From: Meandrina meandrites
Taxonomy: Eukaryota; Cnidaria; Anthozoa; Scleractinia; Meandrinidae
Reading direction: 5' to 3'
NCBI GenBank assembly: GCA_963693305.1
Contig: OY855903.1
Location: 29,089,598 to 29,153,597, forward strand
DNA: 64,000 nucleotides
Shown: piece after piece, positions 23,903 through 34,282 of the stretch
Position numbering within the stretch: the stretch's first letter is position 1
Layout of the letters: each line of letters begins with the position of its first letter
Notes under the pieces: model-generated
The model's input: the letters and a program-made list of their open reading frames with translations, nothing else
What the model was told of the DNA's origin: nothing
The model's database searches: none
Made by a program: the position numbers and the translations under genes

Positions 23903-24752
23903 TGACATTATTTGACCTTAGTATTTTCTTGTTTAGAGACTAAAACCACTAAGAAAATTCTGATTATAAATGACATCATTAGGCCTTGATAGCCACTGTT
24001 AAAGACTAATACACTACCAAAATCAGGATTATAATTGGCATCATAAGACCTTAGTCTTTTCTGGTCAGACACTAAAACCACTACCAAAATTCGGACTGTT
24101 TAAAGGCTATAACACTATACCAAATCAAGATTATAATTGATATCATAACTGGACCTTAGTATTTTCTTATTTAGAGACTAAAAACCACTACCACTGAAAA
24201 TTCTGATTATAAATGACATCATTAGGTATTGATAGTGCTGCTTAAAGACTATAACACTAACAAAATTAGGAATATAAGTGACGTCATGAGATCTTGGTAT
24301 TTTTTTTGTTTAGACACTAAATCACTACCAAAAGTCGGATTATAAATTACATCACTAGGTCATGATAATCCTGCTTAAAGACTATTAAACACTACCAAAA
24401 TTCCGACTATAAATGAAATCATAAGTCCTTAGCATTTGCTTATTTATAGGCTTAAAAGGCTACGAAAATCTTCATTGTAAATGGCATTATTAAAGACCTA
24501 AGTATCCTTTACCAAAATTAGTATTATAAATGACATCATAAGACCTTGGAATTTTCTTCTTTACAGACTAAATTACTACCAAATTTCTAATTATAAATTA
24601 CACCACTAGGCTTTGATAGTCCTGTTTAAAGCCTATTATCCACTACAAAATTCTGATTGTAAATGGAAATTAATCATAAGACCACAGTATTTCCCTGTTT
24701 ATTGACTAAAAACACAACCAAAATAAGGATTATAAATGACATCATAAGGTAA
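23903..24752. repeat. Degenerate tandem repeat array, about 65-bp unit
   Basis: About a dozen imperfect units, each with an ATTATAAATGACATCAT core, then (A/T)AG(A/G)CCTT(A/G)-type sequence, a TTTAGAGACTAAAA block and CACTACCAAAAT. Two unit variants, one with GGCCTTGATAG and one with GACCTTAGTATTTTC, tend to alternate, which suggests a higher-order repeat of about 130 bp. Confidence 0.8.
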
Positions 24753-24759
24753 AGTTAAA

Positions 24760-25030
24760 GTCTGCATACGACCCTAGTGGCCCATCGGGCCGGAACTTAT
24801 CCCGCTTTTCGTAGCATGAATTGTCTGGGAGTATTTCTACTCCCCCCTGGATGGGATGCTAGTAAATCGCAGGGATACCTCCAGCAGTAAATTCGCCAGT
24901 ACCCATTTTATACACCTAGGTGGAGAGAGGCACTTTGAGAGTAAAGTGTCTTGCCCAAGGACAAAACGAAGTGCCCCGGACAGGGCTCGAACCCGGAGGG
25001 TTGTCCAATATACCCGCATAGAGTCGACTC
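24760..25030 (-). mobile_element. SINE-like element with a tRNA-type B box
   Basis: On the minus strand a GGGTTCGAGCCCTG sequence near 24,985 matches the RNA polymerase III B box (GGTTCGANNCC). It is followed by a GGGCAAGACACTTTACTCTCA block that recurs, diverged, at 4,237-4,500. A clear A box is not certain. It truncates the retrotransposon to its right. Confidence 0.5.
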
Positions 25031-26978
25031 GTCTAAGAAGTAAATCTTGCGTTTGACATTCTTTCTCTTCTTACAGGTTGTGTTCACAGTGAAGAGGACA
25101 ATGTCGTGGTCGCTTATCCCTGGTACAACTTGGACATCTCTCACTATATTCTTATTATTTGATAAAACAAGGTCTAAAATATTCTGTGCTTCACCCTGCC
25201 GTCTTGTAGGTTCATGAACAAGCTAGGAAAAATCGTGGTCATCAATTATTTCGATCAATCTGTTTGAGACATCCGGATTTTGCCAGTCGATATCAGGCGC
25301 ATTGAAGTCTCCTGCGATATTGACATTGTCTTTGTGGATGTTGTCACCAATCTTTAGAAGTGAGGCTTCTAGTTCCTCCAGACTTTTCATGTCGGATGCG
25401 TTTGGCCGATAATATGATCCAAAAAGTATGCATTTAGATTTCTTTCCAGAAAGTTGACATTGAGTCCAGATAATTTCACAGTCAGAATTTAAATCATCAC
25501 GATGTGTAATTATAATATCTTTTTTCACCGCTTGAAAGACTCCGCCGCCCCGACTGTTTGTAATAATTGGCCATGTTCTAAACGAGCAGGGGACTGGGTA
25601 CGAACATATTTTTTCTTGGTACGAACATTCAATATCAATTGAATTGAAAATGGGGCACGTCATCTGAAAGAGCATCCAAAAATTAGTAAATTCACCAAAT
25701 TTGATGGTTATTAGTTTAAACGCAAAGGCATGGCACACTTTTAAAATAAGAGAGCTTAGTATGGATTGGAGGACGCCTGTCCCTCCAATCCATACTAAGT
25801 GTACCATGCCTTTGGGTTTAAACCAATAACCGTCAAATTTGGTGAATCTACTAATTTTTGGATGCTCTTTCAGATGACGTGCCCCATTTTTCAATTCAAT
25901 CGATATTGAATGTTTGTACCGAGGAGAAAATATGTTCGTATCCAGTCCCCTGCTCGTTTAGAACATGGCTAATTCTATCTTTCCTGAAGACGTTGTAGTT
26001 GTCTGGGAATATTTCGATGTTTCCGATATCTGGGGTAAGCCAGGATTCATTTCCCTATATAATATCAGGTTTGTGTTCATGTATAACCGCTGCAATGTCA
26101 GCCACTTTGTTCATCACGCTGCGGCAGTTAATCGACAAACATTTCACATTGTTCCGCTTGGGTTGCCTTTGTTTACTTCTTGTAGGACGGCCGTGTCGAT
26201 CTTGATTTAAATTTCCCGGCAAATTTAGACATTCGCTGGCGAGAATGGGGTCGAAGAAGTTCTCAGAGTGAAGCGAATCAAGCGAATCATGAAGAAATGA
26301 ATTTGACTGATTAGGTTCATTGCAGTGTGGGCACAACCAAACACACGGAGAAGTCGACAGAATGTTGTACATTTCAGGTAATATCTCGCAGCACCCTGTG
26401 TTCTTATGGAACCACCAGTAACACTGATTGCATTGGATTCCTTCTTGGTCAGCTTTCACTGTTTCGTAGCATATCCCGCAAGGATAATTCACTTCGTCTC
26501 CAGGATTTAATTCGATGTCACCTCCAAGTAGACGAAGGATGTGAGTTAAGAAAGATGCGCTTGAGCGTAGTTGTAGTCTGTTCTGCTTGTTCGCAAGTGT
26601 GATGTTTCGATGCAGAGTTTCGCTTCCAAGCACTACAGTTGCTTTTGGGTCTACAGGAGAACAAAACCTAAACTTCTTAACTCCTTGGCTGTTTATATGC
26701 TGGTAGCTGATACTGCTGGACCATTTCTGCCTGAGGATGAGGACTAAAAACACTAGAGCGAGCGATGGTAACAACCGCGTGGTCGCCATTATGCTAATCA
26801 CCTCACCGTATTTAATTAAATAGCCCAAAATTTCAAAAAGCAGTTCAGAAATGTTCCTAGCATGGTAATTACTGCTTGAATCATAAGCCAAAATTAAAAA
26901 GAGGACTAAAATCTCCAAAACAAATGTGAAAGCAGAAATTGAAATTAGTTGATCATGGTCTTTTTTGAAAAATAGCAC
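25031..26978 (-). pseudogene. CR1-like non-LTR retrotransposon, PHD finger and endonuclease, interrupted
   Basis: The minus-strand order is: a hydrophobic N-terminus; LLGGDIELNPGD at about 26,496-26,531, resembling a 2A-type DxExNPGP motif with the last Pro replaced; a PHD-type zinc finger (CGIC, CNQC, WFH, C..C, CPHC); and the start of an endonuclease/exonuclease/phosphatase domain (CLSINCRSVMNK and HKPDII, then a stop). A foldback element then splits the gene at 25,569-25,970. The frame resumes with RGGGVFQAVKKD, IWTQ, YYRPNASD, GDFNAPDIDW and GISDHDIV (nucleotide-binding and catalytic Asp/Asn/His). Reverse transcriptase is missing; the copy ends at a SINE-like repeat. Confidence 0.8.
25569..25970 (-). 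mobile_element. Foldback element, copy 2, inside a retrotransposon gene
   Basis: A 402-bp inverted-repeat element (GGCCATGTTCTAAACGAGCA at one end, its complement at the other) flanked by AATT on both sides (25,565-25,568 and 25,971-25,974), a likely 4-bp target duplication. Endonuclease coding sequence continues in frame on both sides, so the insertion postdates the retrotransposon. It is the reverse-orientation relative of 12,899-13,299. Confidence 0.8.
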
Positions 26979-28505
26979 TTACAACTATTCTCAGCCTTTT
27001 TTCAGTCCACTTCTAAACATGGTTAATGCTGCTTGAAATAAAAAGAAAAATTTACCTCCATTACTGCTTGTGATAAGCTAACGAGTTTAAATTCAGTACG
27101 AGCCTGAGTGGGCCAGAAATCCCTAATCCCAATAAAAAGGCTAGCCGCAAGCTACCTAAGAACTGTAGGCTACCTGCAATGCTAACTAGTCTAGCCAATG
27201 TGTAATTTAGGCTAACCGTAATGGCTTGCATTATTATTCCTATGACTCACGAGCCTTGTGAACCGTGCAAACTAGAAATCCTTTATTCCATTATAAGGGC
27301 TAACCGCAAGCCACCTAACGTCTACCTAAGCTAATAAAGTAGGCTAACTGGAGTGTTGTTTAGGCTAACCAGAGTGTAATTTAGGCTAACCGAAGTGGCT
27401 CGCTGGCTCGCAGATTATCGTCACTATCCGGACCCTAAGCTAACAATGCATTGCACATTCTAAAGCATCACTAAATCCAGAGTTTAAAGGGAGCAAGGGA
27501 AGAATGGTTGCAGTTTTTCTGGAATTTTGTTACGGTCCCCTGGAATGATGCAATAGCTTAGCAACAGTGCAAGAAATTTCTTGCAGCAGTGCAAAGAATT
27601 TTTTTTCTATTTCATTTGTGCTGCATGGGATTTTTTCTTCCGATAAGCGCTAGGGCGTCAATTTTAAGGAACAAGGGATATTCTTATAAAATATATTCTT
27701 ATAAAAAAGAGTGTACTTTCCATTCAATCGCTCACTTAATGATAGTAATGAGCGAAAATGTCACACCCAATCATCTGGCCACTAAAACTGTCACAACTTA
27801 AATTCCCGAAAACGCAACCACAATAATCAAAATTTCATGTTGAGAGCGTGGTAGGTTTTTTTTTTCTCTCAGAAACACAGTAAGTCAACATCTGCAACAA
27901 ATAATAAGAAGTTCCATGTAAATAAACCGACGCGTTCAAACAAAAGAAAGTTGTGAAAACATCTCACCTATTAATGATAGACAAACATTTACTCGGCGAG
28001 CGTGTGCGGCACTTTTTAGTCTATTAATTTTAATCTCGATCTTCTAATTTCATTTATTATCTTTACAATGTTCATTTCTGTGAGGACAACGACGCGATGG
28101 AACGCAGTAACTGGCCGAAAGACTTGAAAAAGATTTTAGACTAACTTACGGACTGGTTGTTGCCTGTGTTCAGATGAGATAAACAAACAAAAGCTAAAGG
28201 TTGTTGAACAATGAAAAAGTTTGACAAAGGATTCTGCTATAAATGATAAAGAAGCCGAAAATTTATTGAAAGGAAGTGCAACTATTGGAATAAAGAATTA
28301 GTGATGAGAAGAAGATGCTTTTACAAAAGAAGCTGTTCAGACCATTTTCGCAAAGAACACGAGAATGGCCGCCCTAAGGTATACCGCGAAGAAACATGAC
28401 TTCTTTCGAAGAAAGAAGTGTGCAATCGAAGGAGAAAATGGTTTAAAGAGTTAAACGCGTTTTTCCCTCTCAGCGGTAATATTTTTGGTTGATATTTGAG
28501 TTTGA
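26979..28505. other. Non-coding region with short degenerate repeats
   Basis: At 27,100-27,430 an irregular repeat of GGCTAACCGCAAGCCACCTAA-like pieces recurs several times. No coding exon is recognised. Confidence 0.4.
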
Positions 28506-28507
28506 GT

Positions 28508-28738
28508 CTAAAGAATGAAAACGAATATTCCACGTTTCACTCTAAAGAATCAAACCGAATATTTCGCGCCTCGCTCTAAAGTATCACACCGAATATTCCG
28601 CGTTTCGTTCAGAGAATCCGACCGAATATTCCGCGCTTCGCTCTAAAGTATCACACCTAATATTTTGCGTTTCGCTCAAAGAATCAGACCGAATATTCCG
28701 CGCTTCGATCTGTAGCATCAGACCGAATCACCGCGAGC
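28508..28738. repeat. Tandem array of about 34-bp units
   Basis: The CGAATATTC core recurs at about 28,522, 28,556, 28,590, 28,623, 28,657, 28,690 and 28,724, spaced 33-34 bp, separated by CGCG(C/T)TTCGCTC and AGTATCAGACC-like sequence. Spacing is regular but units diverge; there are no conserved repeat/unique spacer alternations, so it is not a CRISPR array. Confidence 0.85.
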
Positions 28739-28740
28739 AG

Positions 28741-29270
28741 TCTGCGTTTCGCCAATAAGTACCATTTGCCAGCACACGTTTCACGAACGAAAAATATATA
28801 GTATGGCTTGTATCATACGTGGGTTCGCTTGCCGACTTTTGTGCTTTACATTATATTCATGCATGGTTTTCCTGTTTGATCTTGGTGTTTGTAGTTCTTT
28901 TGCGACTCGTGTCTAGTTGTGACGAGTCGCCATAAACGTATCATTTGTCTGCACATGTTTATAGAACGAGTAGTACATAGTATGGCTTGTATAATGCCTG
29001 GATGTGCTCACCCGTATTTGTGCTTTACATTCATTCCGCGTTTCGCCAAAAAAGTATCATTTGCCTGCACACGTTTATAGAACGAGTAGTACATAGCATG
29101 GCTTGTATCATGCCTGGGTGTGCTCACCCGTTTTTGTGCTTTCCATTCATTCCGCGTTTCGCCACAAAAGTATCATTTGCCTGCACACGTTTATAGAACG
29201 AGTAATACATAGTATGGCTTGTATCATGCCTGGGTGTGCTCACCCGTTTTTGTGCTTCCCATTCAAGTAG
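28741..29270. repeat. Tandem array of about 116-bp units
   Basis: Three to four units carry TATCATTTGCCTGCACACG, TTTATAGAACGAGTAGTACATAG, TATGGCTTGTATCATGCC and a TGTGCTCACCCGTTTTTG block. The first unit is more diverged and separated from the rest by extra sequence. Confidence 0.85.
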
Positions 29271-29778
29271 TTTTCCTGTTTGGTCTTCGTGTTTCTAGTT
29301 CTTTTGCGACTCTTGTTGAGTTGTGGCCAGTGGTGAACATTTTACTATCCTCCCACGGGCTTTGTTTACGAATCGACTTTCATTGAGTCGAGTCGACACG
29401 TGTTGGAACGAGTCGTGACGACTCGGTCGAGTCGTGACGAGTCCTCAACATTTTATTGCCTCCGACATCCATCAGTTTTACTTCCGGTAAGCGTTTCAAC
29501 TTTGGATTTCCACTTCCGGCAAGATTTGCGACTAGACTTCCACAAAGTCGAGTCGCCAGAACTTATAGACGACTCGAGTCGATGCGGGTGTATTGGACAT
29601 GGATGATCTAGTGAACCAATCAGAAAGCTAGAATTGCATTATCCGAGGTTGAGAATTTAATAAAATCTAATATACATGTATAGATATAAGCAGGCCAAAA
29701 AGCGGAGCTCCAATTTATTGCCCCCGCAGTGTTTTGCCCAGACGGCCAAAACCGGAGGAGGCACCCTCCAAGTCCCCG
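29271..29778. other. Left flank of the provirus, no gene recognised
   Basis: Contains several GAGTCG/CGACTC motifs at 29,380-29,590 forming small palindromes. No coding exon is seen. The provirus inserted at the CGTAT at 29,779-29,783. Confidence 0.4.
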
Positions 29779-29783
29779 CGTAT

Positions 29784-30079
29784 AGTAGTATAGCCGGGGT
29801 CAAATTAATACCACTTGGGGTGCACCTAAATTTTTAACCTCTTCACGAGACTAGTAGTCAGGGACCAAAGCCAAACCATGCTCGCATTGCTCGCAGGTTC
29901 GGCTTTGATCCCTGACTATAGTCCCGTAAAGAGGTTAAAAATTTAGGTTTACCCAAGTAGTATTAATTTGACCCCGGCTATACTACTAAGGAAAAGAAAG
30001 GGAGTGAAAGGAAATGAAAAGGGAGTGAAACCCCAGGCGGGGACAAGCAATTAGAGAATTGACACCGTGCAGTATAAAA
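29784..30079 (+). repeat. Left terminal inverted repeat with nested 204-bp palindrome
   Basis: Pairs with 45,558-45,853. Positions 29,784-29,987 are themselves a near-palindrome: AGTAGTATAGCCGGGGTCAA at the outer end reappears inverted ending at 29,987, with the centre near GCTCGCATTGCTCGC. The inner 92 bp are purine-rich (GGGAGTGAAA repeated twice) and end in GTGCAGTATAAAA, which supplies a TATA-like box just before the first gene. Confidence 0.95.
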
Positions 30080-30086
30080 CACAGAG

Positions 30087-30296
30087 ATGGGAAGAGGAAG
30101 AAGCGGCGTTACAAATCAAAGCATGAGAAAACCAAAAGTAAGTAAATATAAACAAAAGGGGCGACCCAATTTTGAAATATTTCACTCACCCCCAGCCAAA
30201 CTAGAACATCCACCAATGTCAATAGATCACATTGTCGCGCAAATGAAAAAAATGAGCCCACAAGATGTAATAAATCTTCTTTTGCCAAGCAATTAG
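30087..30296 (+). CDS. Small basic protein of unknown function (69 aa)
   Basis: First frame inside the left terminal repeat, with the TATAAAA at 30,073-30,079 just upstream of its ATG. It has a Lys/Arg-rich N-terminal half, then an HPPMSIDHIVAQMKKMSPQDVINLLL helix-like segment. I do not recognise it. The promoter-like box, the ATG and close spacing to the next gene support it, but its shortness keeps confidence modest. A DNA-binding or early regulatory role would be a guess. Confidence 0.5.
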   Translation: MGRGRSGVTNQSMRKPKVSKYKQKGRPNFEIFHSPPAKLEHPPMSIDHIVAQMKKMSPQDVINLLLPSN

Positions 30297-30322
30297 AGAA
30301 ATACGCCAACAAGTGTATAAAC

Positions 30323-30739
30323 ATGGCAGACACATTGGAATTAATAAAAGCACTTCCACTAGAACTTCGAGAAAAAATTTGTAAAGAGTATATTAAAATA
30401 AAACTCTGGCAGCGAAAAATGCTTGGTTGGGACGAGGTTCGAAAAGAAATCCGCAAAGGATATATTAAAATGAAGCTCAGACAGCGAAAAGCTCTTGGCT
30501 GGGGCGAAGTTCATGCTGCAATCAATGAAGCTCCATTTTGTGATCACAATGAACAAATTGTAAGGGTCTTGTTCTGTTATAAATGTGACAGAAGCAGATG
30601 TTCGCGAAATGGTCTCTGTAATTTGTGCATTAGAAATGGATTCAGACACTATCTCGGCTATCCAATTTATGATGAAGATGATTACGACGAGTGCTTCAAG
30701 AAATCTTTCTCCTCGAAATGGAGTGGAGTCTTTGCGTGA
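30323..30739 (+). CDS. Small repeat-containing, Cys-rich protein (138 aa)
   Basis: The N-terminal half holds two copies of a helical repeat (REKICKEYIKIKLWQRKMLG and KEIRKGYIKMKLRQRKALG, each followed by a W..V motif), the first preceded by an LPLELR segment. The C-terminal half has a Cys cluster (FCYKC, CSRNGLCNLC) that could bind zinc, and an acidic YDEDDYDE stretch. GTATAAAC lies directly upstream. From recollection, similar small proteins occur next to Mavericks in cnidarian genomes, but the function is unknown; protein interaction or regulation is inferred. It is transcribed inwards from the left terminal repeat. Confidence 0.65.
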   Translation: MADTLELIKALPLELREKICKEYIKIKLWQRKMLGWDEVRKEIRKGYIKMKLRQRKALGWGEVHAAINEAPFCDHNEQIVRVLFCYKCDRSRCSRNGLCNLCIRNGFRHYLGYPIYDEDDYDECFKKSFSSKWSGVFA

Positions 30740-31320
30740 TATTTCTGAGAAGAAGAACGGAAACCAATATTTATATCGAGTGAAGTTAACTTACCAAGTG
30801 AGACTGTTTAATTTTTTTCCGCCTCTCTCATAGCCTCCACTACTTGACGTGTTATCTGTCTGACCTCGTTTTGCCAAACAGGTGTAGAAATTTCGTTTAT
30901 AACATACATAAGAGCATGAAACAGTGAAATCATTTTGCGTGTCTTCCCGTTTAATTATATTCTAGAAAGTTCTTGAACTTTGCGTATTTACATAATCTTA
31001 CTAACGTCTAAATAGAAAACTGACAGGTCTTAATTTGTTTTTTTTTAAATAAGCAGAGCGGAGCGAAAGAACAATAGATTTGATTGTTCTGAAATTTTTT
31101 TAGGCTAAACCACAGAATTTTAGCACTGAAGAATGTAAAAACAAAAGATTTGCGTGGGAGGTAAAACCACAGAATAAGAATTGATTGACAGCGCACGTGC
31201 AGGCACTTAATGACCACAACCACACAGCATGCAAATTCGAGCTGTTTACATATATTACCAAGCCAAGCGCTCGCGTGGAAAAGCACTAACATTTTAGGTA
31301 GAATTGCAAAGTTAATTAGG
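30740..31320. other. 580-bp non-coding stretch inside the provirus
   Basis: AT-rich gap between the left early-type genes and the 3' end of the minus-strand fibre gene. Some frames are open in the first 95 bp, but no motif is seen. It could carry the 3' ends of both converging transcripts. Confidence 0.4.
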
Positions 31321-32832
31321 CTATATAACTTCTAAAACTAAACTTACCAGTACTTCACCATATTTTACACTTAGTGCTGAATTATGCTTAAGTACCTGCA
31401 TAAAAATAGTTGGGTCATTCCCGCGGGGTACTTGTATTTTTCCCCCGTCATTTAACACAGGCTCCATATATTGGTATTGAAAGTCGTTATTGAAAATATT
31501 TTTACCTTCAAAGATCCAGGTATTTCTTGCCAACCGTAACCTAATATCTATTTGGGCATATTCATTTTCACCACCTAACGTCGCAATAAAAATTGTTACA
31601 CGCTTAATAATGCAAGGGAAGGGCGGTATCGTATAAAATAAATTACCGAATTTAACAACACCATATTTTCTTAATTTTTCATAATCCTTTTTATAATCTC
31701 CATTTATTACAATCAGGCGTTGGGGTAGGTAATTTTTTATTTTAAACCCGTTCATATCCAAATTTGACTGTAGAGTAAAGTCGCCACTGTCATCGACAAC
31801 AAAAGCCTGATCGTAAACAGCTCCGTCTACATCTGTTTGATAACCCTTTATCCCATAAATAATCAAAGCGACCTTTTCAAGTGGCGACGAGCCATCATAA
31901 CCCGGATTTGAAATATCAAGATAGATAGTGTCATCGTTGTCTTTGTATTTGTGCGTGTGAATAATGGTGCGTGAATATTTTGGGCTGTGACCGTTGAAAT
32001 GCTTGGTATGGTAATTAAGAGTATCAATCGGGTTAGGGGTTGAAGCGCTTATAAACCAATTAGTATCAACTTTTGGGATAAAGAACTCGACACATATAGT
32101 GTGCTCTCCTTCAGACAGAGGTTTTTTATTCAACGCCAAACGTGAGTTGAAAGAATCGACACTAGTTCTTACGAGATTGAAAGTATAAGCTTTTTTATTC
32201 AAAATGTGAAGGTTGGATTTAAAGTCACCTTCTAATATAACAGAAACAACATTATTTACAGGTGTAAGACCTTCCTCTCGGTTTAAATAGGCTAAGGCAT
32301 TTTTTTTATGTGAGTGTCCTGTTGAAATAGAATTTGAGCCTACATATTTTTTCATTGAACCAAGATTTACAGCATCCTGATCACCCGCAGGATTTGCAAG
32401 CTGTCTGATCGCAAAGTCATTCATGAGAATATCCTCACCAATGTTTGCGGTTGAAAAATCCCCAATATCACCTTTTTCACCTTTTGGTCCGGTAACACCC
32501 CTTGAGCCCACAGGTCCAGTAGGTCCAGTGGGTCCCGCAGGTCCCGTAGCTCCGGTTGGTCCTGTAGGTCCAGTTGCTCCCAAAGGGCCAGCAGGTCCGG
32601 TCGGTCCTTGTGAGCCCCTATCACCCTTATTACCTTTTTCTCCAGCATCGCCTTTATCTCCTTTGGGTCCTTGCGGGCCAGTATTGCCCTTATCACCTTT
32701 TTCACCTTTAGGGCCAGCGGGTCCAGTTGCGCCAGTTGGACCAGCAGGGCCGGCAGGGCCGGTTTCCCCTCGGATTGAAGTAGACTCTTCATGTGTTTGA
32801 GTTGCACCCGTCGCACCGTTAAGATACCCCAT
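31321..32832 (-). CDS. Collagen-like fibre/spike protein (503 aa)
   Basis: After a short N-terminus, residues about 22-126 form some 35 consecutive Gly-X-Y triplets rich in Pro, Thr, Lys and Asp, a collagen-type triple-helix stalk. Next comes an [20 protein letters not shown] segment, which resembles the repeat found before trimerising domains of phage tail fibres, and later a second similar motif ([11 protein letters not shown]) at about residue 370. The rest is probably beta-rich knob. An ATATATAG box precedes the ATG on the minus strand, 2 bp downstream of the ATPase stop codon. Known collagen-like and fibre proteins of large and adeno-like viruses decorate capsids and bind host surfaces; that role here is inferred from architecture and location. 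No signal peptide was seen. Confidence 0.8.
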   Translation of the reverse strand: MGYLNGATGATQTHEESTSIRGETGPAGPAGPTGATGPAGPKGEKGDKGNTGPQGPKGDKGDAGEKGNKGDRGSQGPTGPAGPLGATGPTGPTGATGPAGPTGPTGPVGSRGVTGPKGEKGDIGDFSTANIGEDILMNDFAIRQLANPAGDQDAVNLGSMKKYVGSNSISTGHSHKKNALAYLNREEGLTPVNNVVSVILEGDFKSNLHILNKKAYTFNLVRTSVDSFNSRLALNKKPLSEGEHTICVEFFIPKVDTNWFISASTPNPIDTLNYHTKHFNGHSPKYSRTIIHTHKYKDNDDTIYLDISNPGYDGSSPLEKVALIIYGIKGYQTDVDGAVYDQAFVVDDSGDFTLQSNLDMNGFKIKNYLPQRLIVINGDYKKDYEKLRKYGVVKFGNLFYTIPPFPCIIKRVTIFIATLGGENEYAQIDIRLRLARNTWIFEGKNIFNNDFQYQYMEPVLNDGGKIQVPRGNDPTIFMQVLKHNSALSVKYGEVLVSLVLEVI

Positions 32833-32834
32833 CT

Positions 32835-33467
32835 CTATATATTTTCATCAAAATTTTTGAGTGTGGTTTTTTTTGGTTTGTCGTAGTATAAAAAAGAATA
32901 TTTAGCATCGGTAGCCCTTTCAAGCAGCTCTCTGTCAATTCCCAATTCATCAGCAATACGGTTATTTTCTCTAGGAAGAAAGTTGAAAATGCAAAAGTGG
33001 GTGCAATTATCTCGGATGTTTTTGGGGGTCTTGAAGTAGCTTTGAGAAAGATAAATGACGCTGCAATTGCGCTGCCGCCCGTTCATAAAATAATCGATAA
33101 TGTCGTTTTGGTTTTTTTCACAAACCATATCATCGAAGATTACAATTTTTTGGTTGTCAGTGGGCAGCATCTCAAGAGGAATAACATCGTTGGCGCCTTC
33201 AATAACATTATACCCAGCCGCAGGATTGACTCTTTTATCGAAATCATCAATCATATATTGGTACTTGTCTTGATGCAGGTTTTTTGTGCAAAGGTAAATT
33301 TTGTCGTAGACCAACAGCCTGTAAAGCATATGCATGAGAATATTTGTTTTACCAGAGTTGCTCGGCCCGCAAATAAGCATCCGAAAGGTATTTGCTGGCA
33401 TACAAGGGTGGCCTTGCTTGAAATTACTTTTTGTAGTCAAACTGGGGTCGTAATTTGGAATTTTCAT
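32835..33467 (-). CDS. FtsK/HerA-type genome-packaging ATPase (210 aa)
   Basis: Walker A is GPSNSGKT at residues 34-41. Walker B is KIVIFDD at about 107-113, followed by an [17 protein letters not shown] strand with the Arg and polar residue typical of this clade at about 128-144. The length matches the compact Polinton/adenovirus-like A32-type ATPases. The family drives DNA into preformed capsids. The start is the ATG at 33,467; the gene runs divergently from the 33,497 gene with 29 bp between starts and a TATATATA box in the gap. The fibre gene follows 2 bp after its stop, so the two may share a transcript. Confidence 0.93.
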   Translation of the reverse strand: MKIPNYDPSLTTKSNFKQGHPCMPANTFRMLICGPSNSGKTNILMHMLYRLLVYDKIYLCTKNLHQDKYQYMIDDFDKRVNPAAGYNVIEGANDVIPLEMLPTDNQKIVIFDDMVCEKNQNDIIDYFMNGRQRNCSVIYLSQSYFKTPKNIRDNCTHFCIFNFLPRENNRIADELGIDRELLERATDAKYSFLYYDKPKKTTLKNFDENI

Positions 33468-33475
33468 TTTTTTTC

Positions 33476-33490
33476 TGTTATATATACGGC
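33476..33490. promoter_or_regulatory. Shared TATA-like box between divergent ATPase and 33,497 genes
   Basis: GTTATATATACGG is nearly symmetric, so it offers a TATA element in both directions: about 10 bp before the right-hand ATG and about 14 bp before the left-hand ATG. Similar boxes precede most other genes of the provirus. Confidence 0.55.
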
Positions 33491-33496
33491 AAAAAT

Positions 33497-34282
33497 ATGT
33501 CCATGAAGAAGTGGCGAAAACTTGTCAGCGAAAAGGCTGAAGTTGAGCAGCAGAACGACAGCATTCTCGCGGCAATAAAAAATAACAAAATAGATAAAGA
33601 GTTTGGCCAGCTATCAGGTGAGGATTTGTTCAAACCTATCACATCACGGCTTGACAAACTCCAAGTAGGGGCGGCACCAAAAGAAGAGGAAGAAATCCCA
33701 GATTATGGTATGGATGAGTTAGATTTAAACAACCCCTTCGACGGAGATTTTAACCCGGATGCGGAAACACCACTACCAACACCAACACCATCACCAACAC
33801 CATCACCAACACCAACACCAACATCATCACCACCACCATCTCCTACATCAACACCGTTACCACCTTTGGCTGAAGAGGAAGAAATGGAATTAACGGAAGA
33901 AAGTGGGGCAAGCCCAGAGGAAAAACCAAGTAAATGGGGGCCACCACAAGAACCGGGTATCAAGGGATCAGAGTCGGTTGACCTGCAGACACTGAGCAGC
34001 ATGTTAACAAAAAATAAAGACAATCCTGACTATGTTGTAAAAAGCCCAAAATCAAAATTCCGCGGCTACACATTGGCAGACATAAAAAAGGCAAGAGATG
34101 AAATTCTTGACAGGAGAAAAGGGAATAAACAACCTTCAGTAAGGTTTCCCCACACTCAGTTGCTGATACCCCAGGATGAACCCGACAGTGGGGTAAACCC
34201 CACACCCCAGGAAGAAGCTGAAAGGAAATGGAAGGAAGCGGAAGTGTTGATCCAAACGCTTTGGTTGAAAGGCTACACTTAA
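33497..34282 (+). CDS. Acidic, Pro/Thr-rich provirus protein of unknown function
   Basis: Starts at the ATG at 33,497 (or 33,503); the frame opens earlier but that part overlaps the ATPase start. The N-terminal region is helical (WRKLVSEKAEVEQQ), followed by an acidic stretch, a long PTPSPTP-type low-complexity linker at about residues 95-130, another acidic block (EEEEMELTEES) and a basic SKFRGYTLADIKKARDEIL helix. A palindromic repeat lies in the coding sequence at 34,154-34,208. The C-terminus appears displaced: the overlapping frame at 34,228-34,416 encodes a better conserved-looking end (DPNALVERLHL...ASIQAGN). No enzymatic motif; probably a virion or assembly protein given its place next to capsid genes. 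Confidence 0.6.
   Translation: MSMKKWRKLVSEKAEVEQQNDSILAAIKNNKIDKEFGQLSGEDLFKPITSRLDKLQVGAAPKEEEEIPDYGMDELDLNNPFDGDFNPDAETPLPTPTPSPTPSPTPTPTSSPPPSPTSTPLPPLAEEEEMELTEESGASPEEKPSKWGPPQEPGIKGSESVDLQTLSSMLTKNKDNPDYVVKSPKSKFRGYTLADIKKARDEILDRRKGNKQPSVRFPHTQLLIPQDEPDSGVNPTPQEEAERKWKEAEVLIQTLWLKGYT

Noticed and set aside
24960..25010. Possible tRNA gene on the minus strand
   Set aside because: Only a B-box-like sequence is present; no cloverleaf can be drawn, and a related copy at 4.3 kb shows it is a SINE-like repeat.
28508..29270. Regularly spaced repeats that could suggest a CRISPR array
   Set aside because: Units are contiguous tandem repeats of 34 and 116 bp without unique spacers, in a eukaryotic context with no cas genes.
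32423..32800. Plus-strand Pro/Gly-rich frame
   Set aside because: Antisense shadow of the collagen-like repeat of the fibre gene.
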